NCBI GenBank assembly: GCA_049366715.1
Contig: JBMNCQ010000065.1
Coordinates: 62,001 to 126,000 of the forward strand
Direction of reading: 5' to 3'
DNA from: JBMNCQ01 sp049366715
GTDB taxonomy: Bacteria; Bacillota; Peptococcia; Peptococcales; BICA1-8
Length of the DNA stretch: 64,000 nucleotides
Below the pieces are notes generated by a model. It worked only from the letters and a program-made list of their open reading frames with translations. It was not told the origin of the DNA and ran no database searches. Within the stretch, counting starts at the first letter, position 1; each line of letters opens with the position of its first letter. Positions 50,818 through 58,090 of the stretch are shown piece after piece. A program made the position numbers and the translations under genes.

Positions 50818-51137
50818 TGGATAAGAGATATCAAATGATTTTTCAATACCGCTGTCCCCGTTGTGATCAGCGGGAATGTTTATCTTTAGAAGAATTTGCC
50901 GCCCGGTGCGGAGTACACCAGGAATTTATCTGCCGATTATTAGAACTGGGCATATTGGATTACAGCGGCCCGATGGAGTCGCCGTGTTTTACGGCAGAGG
51001 AAGCAGCCAAAGTCCAAAAGATCATCAGACTCCGCAAGGACTTAGGCCTTAATTTATTAGGAGTGGGTTTGGTTTTAGATTTATTAGATGAAATAGAAAT
51101 GCTGCGCAGGCAAATCGAAAAATTACGCCGGTGGTAA
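50817..51137 (+). CDS. cbpM: CbpM-like chaperone modulator (MerR-type fold)
   Basis: A 106-residue protein with ATG 50817 overlapping the cbpA stop. It has an unusual N-terminal CPRCDQREC, then a MerR/HspR-like helix-turn-helix (LSLEEFAARCGVHQEFICRLL) and a C-terminal dimer helix (RLRKDLGLNLLGVGLVLDLLDEI). In E. coli CbpM binds the J domain of CbpA and inhibits it. HspR in actinobacteria is a related DNA-binding repressor of dnaK operons. The position between cbpA and clpB allows either role or both. The four-base upstream coupling supports joint synthesis with CbpA. Confidence 0.85.
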   Translation: MDKRYQMIFQYRCPRCDQRECLSLEEFAARCGVHQEFICRLLELGILDYSGPMESPCFTAEEAAKVQKIIRLRKDLGLNLLGVGLVLDLLDEIEMLRRQIEKLRRW

Positions 51138-51155
51138 GTTAAAGGGGGAATAAAA

Positions 51156-53768
51156 ATGGATTTAAACCGTTTGACGCAGAAATCTCTGGAAGCGGTTCAA
51201 CAAGCAGAATCAAAGGCTGTTACTTATGGAAATCCGGAGATAGACATAGAACATCTGCTGTTGTCTTTAATTGAGCAGGATGAAGGCCTGGTCCCCAGGC
51301 TCCTGCATAAGATGGAGGCAGACCCGGCAGGTTTACGGCAGGAAATCGAGGTTTTACTGGGGAGAAAGCCGCAAATAACCGGCCCCGGCCGTGAGCCGGG
51401 CAAAATATACGTCAGTAACAAGGTCAACAGTGTTTTTGTGCAGGCAGAAGAAGAAGCCAAAAGATTAAAAGATGAATACATTTCTGTTGAACACCTTTTT
51501 TTAGGAATCATTAATGAAACAGAAAACAGCAGTTTGGGAAAAATACTCCGGAAATCTGGCATTACCAAAGATAAATTTTTAAAAGTTCTCACAGAAGTCC
51601 GGGGCAGTCAGCGTGTAACCAGTAATAATCCGGAAGCGACCTATGAGGCCCTGGAAAAATACGGTCATGATTTAGTAAAGGATGCCAGGACAAATAAACT
51701 GGACCCTGTAATTGGCCGGGACGGTGAAATCCGGCATGTAATCAGAATTCTATCCCGGAAGACAAAAAATAACCCGGTTTTAATCGGTGAACCGGGTGTG
51801 GGAAAGACGGCTATTGTGGAAGGTCTGGCCCACCGTATTGTCAGGGGGGATGTACCTGAAGGCTTAAAAGATAAAAAATTAATTTCTCTGGATATGGGAG
51901 CCCTGGTCGCCGGTGCCAAATACCGGGGCGAATTTGAAGAAAGGTTAAAAGCCGTTCTGCAGGAGGTCAAAAGCAGCCGGGGAGAGGTGATCCTTTTCAT
52001 TGACGAGATCCACAATATCGTAGGGGCCGGCAAAGCGGAAGGTTCCATGGATGCCGGCAATATGCTGAAACCGATGCTGGCCAGGGGAGAACTGCATTGT
52101 ATCGGTGCTACCACTTTGGATGAATACCGCAAATATATTGAAAAGGACGCTGCCCTGGAGAGAAGGTTCCAGCCGGTAATGGTTGCCGAGCCGACGGTAG
52201 AAGACACAATTTCTATTCTAAGAGGATTAAAAGAGCGTTTTGAAGTTTTTCACGGTGTGAAAATCCATGATAATGCTTTAGTAACGGCGGCAGTTTTATC
52301 AAACCGCTATATAACCGACCGCTTTTTACCGGATAAGGCGATAGATTTAGTCGATGAAGCCTGTGCCTTAATTAGAACAGAGATAGATTCCCTGCCTTCC
52401 GAGCTTGATGAAGTAGCACGGAGGGTCATGCAGCTGGAGATTGAGGAAGCGGCTTTGAAAAAGGAGAAAGACAAGGCCAGCCGGGAGCGTCTGGAGAACC
52501 TGCAAAAAGAACTGGCTGATTTAAAAGAGCAGCTCTCCACGATGAGGGCCCAGTGGGAAAATGAAAAAAAGGCAATTCAAGCCGTCCAAAAACTGCGGGA
52601 AGATTTAGAGCAAATTCACCAGGAAGTAGAGAGGGCGGAAAGGGAATATGACCTTAATAAAGCCGCCGAACTAAAATATGGCAAGCTGCCGGAAATGGAG
52701 AAAAAGCTTCTTGAGGAAGAAAAGAAACTTGTCGAGAACCGTCAGGAATATTCTTTGTTACGAGAAGAAGTAAGTGATGAGGAAATCGCCCGGATCATAG
52801 CGCGCTGGACCGGGATCCCTCTGGCCAAGCTGGTTGAAGGAGAAAGGGAAAAGCTTTTAAAGCTGGATGAAATTCTCCATAATCGGGTTGTCGGGCAAAA
52901 GGAAGCGGTACAAAGGGTAAGTGATGCAATTATCAGGGCCCGGGCCGGTATTAAAGATCCCCGCAGACCAATCGGTTCCTTTATCTTTTTAGGACCTACC
53001 GGTGTCGGAAAAACCGAATTAGCCAAGACCTTAGCCCAGGCTCTTTTTGACAGCGCAGAGAATATTGTGCGTATCGATATGAGTGAATATATGGAAAAAC
53101 ATGCCGTATCACGTTTAATTGGTGCCCCTCCCGGATATGTAGGCTATGAGGAAGGGGGCCAGCTAACTGAAGCGGTACGGAGAAAGCCTTATTCCGTACT
53201 CCTGTTGGATGAAATTGAAAAGGCCCATCATGATGTGTTTAATATCCTCCTCCAGGTATTGGATGACGGAAGAATAACAGATTCTCACGGCAGGACGGTG
53301 GACTTTAAAAATACAATAATCATCATGACTTCAAACATCGGCTCTACTCATCTCTTAGAAGGAATAAAGGAGAAGGGGCAAATAACAGATGCCTGCAGGG
53401 AGCTGGTTATGCGTGATTTGCGGCTGCACTTCCGTCCGGAATTTTTAAACCGGGTAGATGATATTATTCTCTTTACGCCTTTGACAACTGCGGAAATCGC
53501 TAAAATCGTCGAGTTATTAATCGATGACTTACGGGGGCGCTTAGAAGACCGGCAAATAACTTTAGAACTCAGTGAAGAAGCTAAGAAATTTGTTGCAGCA
53601 GAAGGCTATGATCCTGTATTCGGGGCCCGGCCTTTGAAAAGATTCCTGCAGAGAAATATCGAAACCCTGATCGCACGGGCTTTAATCGGTGGTAAGATTC
53701 TGGATGGAGCGAGGCTGAAAGTTGATTATACAGATGGTGAGTTGAAGCTGGATTGGGAAAATCCTTGA
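51156..53768 (+). CDS. clpB: ClpB disaggregase
   Basis: An 870-residue protein with ATG 51156 after AAAGGGGG. Double Clp N-terminal repeats are followed by two AAA+ modules: Walker A GEPGVGKT near residue 214 and GPTGVGKTE near residue 611. The coiled-coil middle domain (residues ~410-540) is rich in Glu/Lys/Leu. The pore loop reads GAKYRGEFEERLK, and the C-terminus has FRPEFLNRVDDI. It lacks a ClpP-binding IGF/L loop. ClpB works with DnaK/J to dissolve protein aggregates, which fits its place at the end of this heat-shock operon. Confidence 0.96.
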   Translation: MDLNRLTQKSLEAVQQAESKAVTYGNPEIDIEHLLLSLIEQDEGLVPRLLHKMEADPAGLRQEIEVLLGRKPQITGPGREPGKIYVSNKVNSVFVQAEEEAKRLKDEYISVEHLFLGIINETENSSLGKILRKSGITKDKFLKVLTEVRGSQRVTSNNPEATYEALEKYGHDLVKDARTNKLDPVIGRDGEIRHVIRILSRKTKNNPVLIGEPGVGKTAIVEGLAHRIVRGDVPEGLKDKKLISLDMGALVAGAKYRGEFEERLKAVLQEVKSSRGEVILFIDEIHNIVGAGKAEGSMDAGNMLKPMLARGELHCIGATTLDEYRKYIEKDAALERRFQPVMVAEPTVEDTISILRGLKERFEVFHGVKIHDNALVTAAVLSNRYITDRFLPDKAIDLVDEACALIRTEIDSLPSELDEVARRVMQLEIEEAALKKEKDKASRERLENLQKELADLKEQLSTMRAQWENEKKAIQAVQKLREDLEQIHQEVERAEREYDLNKAAELKYGKLPEMEKKLLEEEKKLVENRQEYSLLREEVSDEEIARIIARWTGIPLAKLVEGEREKLLKLDEILHNRVVGQKEAVQRVSDAIIRARAGIKDPRRPIGSFIFLGPTGVGKTELAKTLAQALFDSAENIVRIDMSEYMEKHAVSRLIGAPPGYVGYEEGGQLTEAVRRKPYSVLLLDEIEKAHHDVFNILLQVLDDGRITDSHGRTVDFKNTIIIMTSNIGSTHLLEGIKEKGQITDACRELVMRDLRLHFRPEFLNRVDDIILFTPLTTAEIAKIVELLIDDLRGRLEDRQITLELSEEAKKFVAAEGYDPVFGARPLKRFLQRNIETLIARALIGGKILDGARLKVDYTDGELKLDWENP

Positions 53769-53834
53769 AAATACCAGGCTAAATGTCTGAGCGGTGTGTG
53801 ACAAACGATAGCTTTATGATAAAAATTCCGTTCT

Positions 53835-53942
53835 TGTCACTGCGAGGAACGAAGCAGTCTCTCTTTTAAGCTTTGCTAAATAAGGTTTTGTAAAGTGAAT
53901 AAAACCGAGATTGCTTCGCCGTACCCCCTCGCAATGACAATT
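53835..53942. repeat. Interspersed palindromic element (MITE/REP-like)
   Basis: Imperfect terminal inverted repeats TTGTCACTGCGAGGAACGAA (start) and TCGCAATGACAA (end), with internal GCAGTCTC / GAGATTGC arms. This is the widely seen GTCATTGCGAGG...CCTCGCAATGAC type of bacterial repeat. It lies between clpB and its apparent terminator, flanked by near-identical 17-base sequences (53773-53789 and 53965-53981). Confidence 0.85.
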
Positions 53943-53964
53943 TCAAGACCTTGTCAACAGTTTA

Positions 53965-53990
53965 ACCAGACCAAATGTCTGGTGTTTTTT
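53965..53990 (+). terminator. Terminator of the dnaK-clpB operon
   Basis: ACCAGAC / GTCTGGT stem with CAAAT loop followed by GTTTTTT. An imperfect copy without the right arm lies before the palindromic element. The next ~95 bases up to the convergent ybaK gene show nothing else. Confidence 0.8.
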
Positions 53991-54086
53991 ATGTGCGGGG
54001 ACGTATCGGCTTAAGAGTGAAAATGCATCACATGAATGTGGACATTACCTGATGCCTCAGCTTTGCGGACAGCTTAAAGGAGGCAG

Positions 54087-54554
54087 TTATGTCAACTGTC
54101 CGGTCCCGGCCTTAACCAGCTTTTTTAGATCAAGAGGATTAATTTCGATCTGTAAGCCTCTCAGCCCGGCACTTAGTAAAATCGTAGCATAATGAAAAGC
54201 ACTTTCATGAAGATAGGTGGGATAGTTTTTTTTCATGCCGATGGGGGAAACCCCGCCTCTGATATAGCCTGTTAAAGGAAGAACTTCTTTTAAGGCAACC
54301 AACTCAACTTTTTTATTGCCGCTGATGCCGGCCAGCGCTTTTAAATTAAGTTCCTCTCCTCCGGGAAGACAGGCTATGATTATACCGGTCTTATCTCCCC
54401 TAGCAACAAGGGTCTTAAAAACCCTTTCTAAAGGCCAGCCTACTTTCCCGGCTACATTTTCCGCACTTAGATCATTTTCATCAACCTGGTATTGGTGCAT
54501 GATATATGTAATTTTCGCTTGTTCCAAAATCCTGGCGGCGTTGGTTTTTTTCAT
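54087..54554 (-). CDS. ybaK: YbaK/EbsC-family Cys-tRNA(Pro) deacylase
   Basis: Minus strand, 155 residues from ATG 54554, with AAGGAAG nine bases upstream; longer starts at 54560 and 54584 are less well placed. The YbaK fold is recognisable from TNAARILEQAKITY, AGKVGWPLERVFKTLVARGD, GGEELNLKALA, GYIRGGVSPIGMKK (catalytic Lys region) and YLHESAFHYATILLSAGLRGLQIEINP. It removes cysteine from mischarged tRNA-Pro. It is the only protein gene on the minus strand in the right half of the window and converges on the clpB operon. Confidence 0.9.
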   Translation of the reverse strand: MKKTNAARILEQAKITYIMHQYQVDENDLSAENVAGKVGWPLERVFKTLVARGDKTGIIIACLPGGEELNLKALAGISGNKKVELVALKEVLPLTGYIRGGVSPIGMKKNYPTYLHESAFHYATILLSAGLRGLQIEINPLDLKKLVKAGTGQLT

Positions 54555-54728
54555 GTTCATACTTCCTTTCCGAGCTAATCTCAAACATTATTATAGCACT
54601 AAGCAGTTCTTAATGGAAAACGAGTTGGCGGCGGAGGATACAAAGATGCTTACCGGTGAGAATATTGCGCAGCCAATAGTTTATATTTCAATATTATTTA
54701 AATTTTTAAAAAATTCCGGCAATTGCTC

Positions 54729-54757
54729 TTGAAAATTGGCAAAAAAAGGAGTAAAAT
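54729..54757 (+). promoter_or_regulatory. Promoter of the TRAP transporter operon
   Basis: TTGAAA (54729-54734), 17-base spacer, TAAAAT (54752-54757). Its position supports the dctM start at 54825 rather than at the in-frame start 54723. Confidence 0.65.
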
Positions 54758-54824
54758 AATAAAAAGGTTGGTATACGAACAAAACGCAAACGTACTTTAT
54801 TTTGAGGAAGGGGAGGTTAAGGAA

Positions 54825-56126
54825 GTGGGGCCTGAAGTAGTAGGGATTATTGGTATTGTGGGCTTGATTGCATTACTATTTTCGGGGATTTCAGTAGGTA
54901 TAGCGATGGCGATTGTCGGGGTTTTAGGGTTTGCTTTTTTAAATGGGATAGGACCGGCTTTAGGTCTTTTTATGACGGTGCCTTATTCAACTGTAGCAAG
55001 TTACAGCATGAGCGTAGTTCCGTTATTTATGTTAATGGGTCAATTTGCTTTTTATTCCGGGGTGAGCAAGGATCTTTATGTAACGGCCAATAGCTGGCTG
55101 GGTCATTTCCGGGGCGGTCTGGCGATGGCAAGTATTGGAGCCTCGGCTATGTTTGCTGCTATTTGCGGTTCTAGTCCCGCGACCACTGCAACGATTGGCT
55201 CCGTTGCCTTACCGGAAATGAAAAAATTCCAATACAACCGGGCTTTCTCCTGCGCAAGTCTGGCTGCCGGGGGAACTTTAGGAATTTTGATTCCCCCCAG
55301 TGTTGGATTTATTGTCTATGGAGTGGTAGCGGAACAATCTATTGGTAAGCTTTTCCTTGCAGGCATTATTCCGGGAGTATTACTAGCCACTATGTATATG
55401 CTGGCCATACATCTTGTGGTGAAAAGCAATCCCCGGCTGGCTCCCCGGGGAGCACATACTACCCTAAGAGAAAAAATTGCTTCTCTTAAAGGTACCTGGC
55501 CGATGCTGATGCTTTTTTTCGGAATTATGGTCGGGATCATGGGAGGTATTTTTACAGCCAATGAAGCGGGTGCGATGGGCGCCTTTGGGGCATTTTTGTT
55601 TTTACTATTTCGCAGAAAGTGTACCTGGAGCAATATGATCAATTGTATGGTTGAAACCCTGACCATCACCAGTATGATTTTTCTGATTCTAATTGGGGCC
55701 TATTTATTTAGTTATTTTTTAACTTTAAGTCAGTTGCCGGAACTTTTAGTTAATGTCCTGACAGGGCTTACCGTGCCGCCGACCGTTATCCTTACGGCAT
55801 TGTTGTTAATGTATCTGGTTTTAGGCTGTGTTATGGATTCCCTTTGCATGATTGTGATCACAACTCCTATTTTTTTACCTGTTGTGATGCAGTTAGGAGT
55901 AGATCCCATCTGGTATGGGGTCATGATGGTAGTTGCTATGGAACAGGGACAGATTACCCCGCCGGTAGGAATCAATCTTTATGTAATCACCGGGGTAGCC
56001 AAAGATGTTCCGATGCATGAAATCTTCCGGTATATTTTACCCTATATTATTACATTGGTTATTTTTATGTTTTTATTGATTGCTTTTCCGCAGCTTTCAC
56101 TCTTTCTACCAAATCTCATGAGTTAA
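54825..56126 (+). CDS. dctM: TRAP transporter large permease DctM
   Basis: A 433-residue protein from GTG 54825 with GGGGAGG eight bases upstream. A longer in-frame start at 54723 would overlap the promoter and add a charged 34-residue tail not typical of the family. About 12 membrane helices are visible, with DctM motifs GNGIGPALG-like region, ASAMFAAICGSSPATTATIGSVALPEM, GTLGILIPPSVGFIVYG and QITPPVGINLYV. It carries the solute across the membrane with Na+ or H+. The gene order M-P-Q is unusual, since P-Q-M is typical. Confidence 0.93.
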   Translation: MGPEVVGIIGIVGLIALLFSGISVGIAMAIVGVLGFAFLNGIGPALGLFMTVPYSTVASYSMSVVPLFMLMGQFAFYSGVSKDLYVTANSWLGHFRGGLAMASIGASAMFAAICGSSPATTATIGSVALPEMKKFQYNRAFSCASLAAGGTLGILIPPSVGFIVYGVVAEQSIGKLFLAGIIPGVLLATMYMLAIHLVVKSNPRLAPRGAHTTLREKIASLKGTWPMLMLFFGIMVGIMGGIFTANEAGAMGAFGAFLFLLFRRKCTWSNMINCMVETLTITSMIFLILIGAYLFSYFLTLSQLPELLVNVLTGLTVPPTVILTALLLMYLVLGCVMDSLCMIVITTPIFLPVVMQLGVDPIWYGVMMVVAMEQGQITPPVGINLYVITGVAKDVPMHEIFRYILPYIITLVIFMFLLIAFPQLSLFLPNLMS

Positions 56127-56216
56127 GTATTCCGGGAGTATGGCTGAAAAAGGGGGGATTAGAAGAGCTCGGGTCTGGTTACGGATGAAGAATAATATTT
56201 TAGGAGGGAAGAATTA

Positions 56217-57305
56217 ATGAATGGGAAGGTTTTAAAGTTATTTGTGCTTGGTTTGCTTGTAACGATAATGGCATCTTTGGTTATTGGCTGCGGAGGGACG
56301 GAACAGGCTCAAGAAGAGACGGCACCGGCTCAGAGCGGAGAACCGGAAAAGGTATATGAATTTAAATTAGCTCATCATGAGCCGACCGGTTCCCCGCTTA
56401 ATATCCGCTTTGAAGAATGGGCCAAAGAGGTCGAAAAGAAGAGTGAGGGAAGAATAAAAATTAAAGTATACCCTGGAGAGACACTGGGTAAAGGACGGGA
56501 TATGCTCCCGATGATCGAACAGGGAGTCACCGATATAGGCTGGGTCGTAATCCCCTTTTTCCCCGGACAATTTCTTACTGCGGAAGGATTAGCCATGCCC
56601 ATGCTGGGAGCCGGTTCTTCTAAAGCGGCAGCTCTCACCTTATGGGATTTGTACCAGGCAAATGAAGATATGCAGCAAGCATTTTCAAAGGTTAAAGTTG
56701 TGTGTTTTACGGCCAGCGGCTATCAATTCCTGGCTACCAGCAAAAAGAAAGTCGAAAAACTGGAAGACTTGCAAGGGTTGAACATCAGGGTGCCTGGCTG
56801 GGGTGCTTCTGAATTTATGAAAGCGGCAGGGGGAAGTCCTATTTTTATGCCGCCTCCGGAGATGTACGAAGCCCTTGAAAAAGGTGTTATCGACGGGTAT
56901 ATTTTAGACTGGCTGGGGACAGACAGCAATAGGCTCTATGAAGTTGCCAACTATGTTTGTAATGTTCCGATCATATCCAATCCGCAGTCTTTGCTGATGA
57001 ATAAAGCAAAATTTGCAAGCTTACCTCCTGATCTCCAGGAAATCATGGATGAAATGGGCGGAGCCTGGGGATCGGAATATATTACATCGTGCTTTGATGA
57101 ATCGGACGCTCCCGGGATAGAAAACTTTACAAAGCTGGATAAAGAAGTATATGAACTCGCACCGGAGGAACAAGCCAGATGGAAAGAAGTTGCCAGGCCG
57201 ATTTGGAATATGTGGATTGAGACAAACAAAGATAAGATTGATGCTCAGCAGGCAATAGATCAATATATTGAACTGGTTGATGAGAATAATCGTAAATTTG
57301 AATAA
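56217..57305 (+). CDS. dctP: TRAP transporter solute-binding lipoprotein DctP
   Basis: A 362-residue protein with ATG 56217 after AGGAGGG. The signal peptide ends in a lipobox (LVIGCGG). The DctP fold shows KLAHHEPTGSPLNIRFEEWAKEVEKKS near residue 50, PGETLGKGRDMLPMIEQGVTDIG, NIRVPGWGASEFMKAAGGSP (the conserved Arg that pairs with a carboxylate) and ALEKGVIDGYI. It most likely binds an organic acid outside the cell. The ligand is unknown; the molybdoenzyme genes downstream are possible clients. Confidence 0.92.
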   Translation: MNGKVLKLFVLGLLVTIMASLVIGCGGTEQAQEETAPAQSGEPEKVYEFKLAHHEPTGSPLNIRFEEWAKEVEKKSEGRIKIKVYPGETLGKGRDMLPMIEQGVTDIGWVVIPFFPGQFLTAEGLAMPMLGAGSSKAAALTLWDLYQANEDMQQAFSKVKVVCFTASGYQFLATSKKKVEKLEDLQGLNIRVPGWGASEFMKAAGGSPIFMPPPEMYEALEKGVIDGYILDWLGTDSNRLYEVANYVCNVPIISNPQSLLMNKAKFASLPPDLQEIMDEMGGAWGSEYITSCFDESDAPGIENFTKLDKEVYELAPEEQARWKEVARPIWNMWIETNKDKIDAQQAIDQYIELVDENNRKFE

Positions 57306-57318
57306 TCCCTCACCCCTT

Positions 57319-57355
57319 AGGACTGAGCCGGCTTTGACCCGGTCGGCTCAGTCCT
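57319..57355 (+). repeat. Strong hairpin between dctP and dctQ
   Basis: AGGACTGAGCCG / CGGCTCAGTCCT, perfect 12-base stem with a 13-base loop. No U-tract follows, and the next gene starts 37 bases later. Fits a stabiliser for the binding-protein mRNA. Confidence 0.75.
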
Positions 57356-57391
57356 TCATAAAAAATTAATTAAACAGGGGAGGAGTAATGG

Positions 57392-57946
57392 ATGATAAGA
57401 AAATGTGCGGAAAAACTTACTGCAATAATAAGCCCTATTAATCAAGGCCTGGCTGTGCTTGGTGCAATTACTTTAAATCTGATCATGCTGCTGACCACCA
57501 TCGATGTTTCCGGCCGGTTTCTTTTTAACAAACCCTTTATTGGTACTTATGAGTGTGTAGAATATGGCTTGGTTGTAACTATATTTTGCGGGATGGCGAT
57601 TACACAAGTTAAAAAGCAGCATGTTAATGTCAATATCCTTATGGGCAGATTGCAGGGCCGTATATTGTACGGCGTGCAAAGTATCAGCTATCTGGCAAGT
57701 ATTGTAATTATCATTCTTTTTATTTGGGGTGGAATTAAACAATTTAATAATATTTATCAGGCCAATCAGGTTTCCAACATTTTAATGATTCCGCAATGGC
57801 CGTTTCAATTAATCCTGGTGATCGGAGTTTCCTTATTCTGCTTGACATTGTTAGGAGATTTTTTGAATTCTCTGGCCAATTTCTTAGACGCGAGAATAAA
57901 AGCTCCGGCGGATGATGAGGGGATAAAGTCCCCGCCTGCTTTATAA
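57392..57946 (+). CDS. dctQ: TRAP transporter small permease DctQ
   Basis: A 184-residue protein with ATG 57392 after GGGGAGG. Four hydrophobic helices are present (LGAITLNLIMLLTTIDVSGRF, VEYGLVVTIFCGMA, YLASIVIIILFIW, PFQLILVIGVSLFCL). The TDVSGRF-like DVSGRF and the PWQW-like region IPQWPFQ are DctQ marks. It pairs with DctM, encoded two genes upstream. It is the last gene of the transporter operon. Confidence 0.9.
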   Translation: MIRKCAEKLTAIISPINQGLAVLGAITLNLIMLLTTIDVSGRFLFNKPFIGTYECVEYGLVVTIFCGMAITQVKKQHVNVNILMGRLQGRILYGVQSISYLASIVIIILFIWGGIKQFNNIYQANQVSNILMIPQWPFQLILVIGVSLFCLTLLGDFLNSLANFLDARIKAPADDEGIKSPPAL

Positions 57947-58020
57947 ACCATAATTATGGGAAAATAAAAAAATGCCGTCTGTGATGTTGACATAATATTT
58001 GAAATTAATGGAAAATAAGC

Positions 58021-58049
58021 TTGCAGAAAATTGTATGTAGATGTATAAT
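58021..58049 (+). promoter_or_regulatory. Promoter of the molybdoenzyme operon
   Basis: TTGCAG (58021-58026), 17-base spacer, consensus TATAAT (58044-58049), 42 bases upstream of the TTG start. The -10 is inside a TGTATAATACA palindrome. Confidence 0.65.
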
Positions 58050-58090
58050 ACATATACGAACATAATTTTGAGACAAAAGGGGGGGTATTT

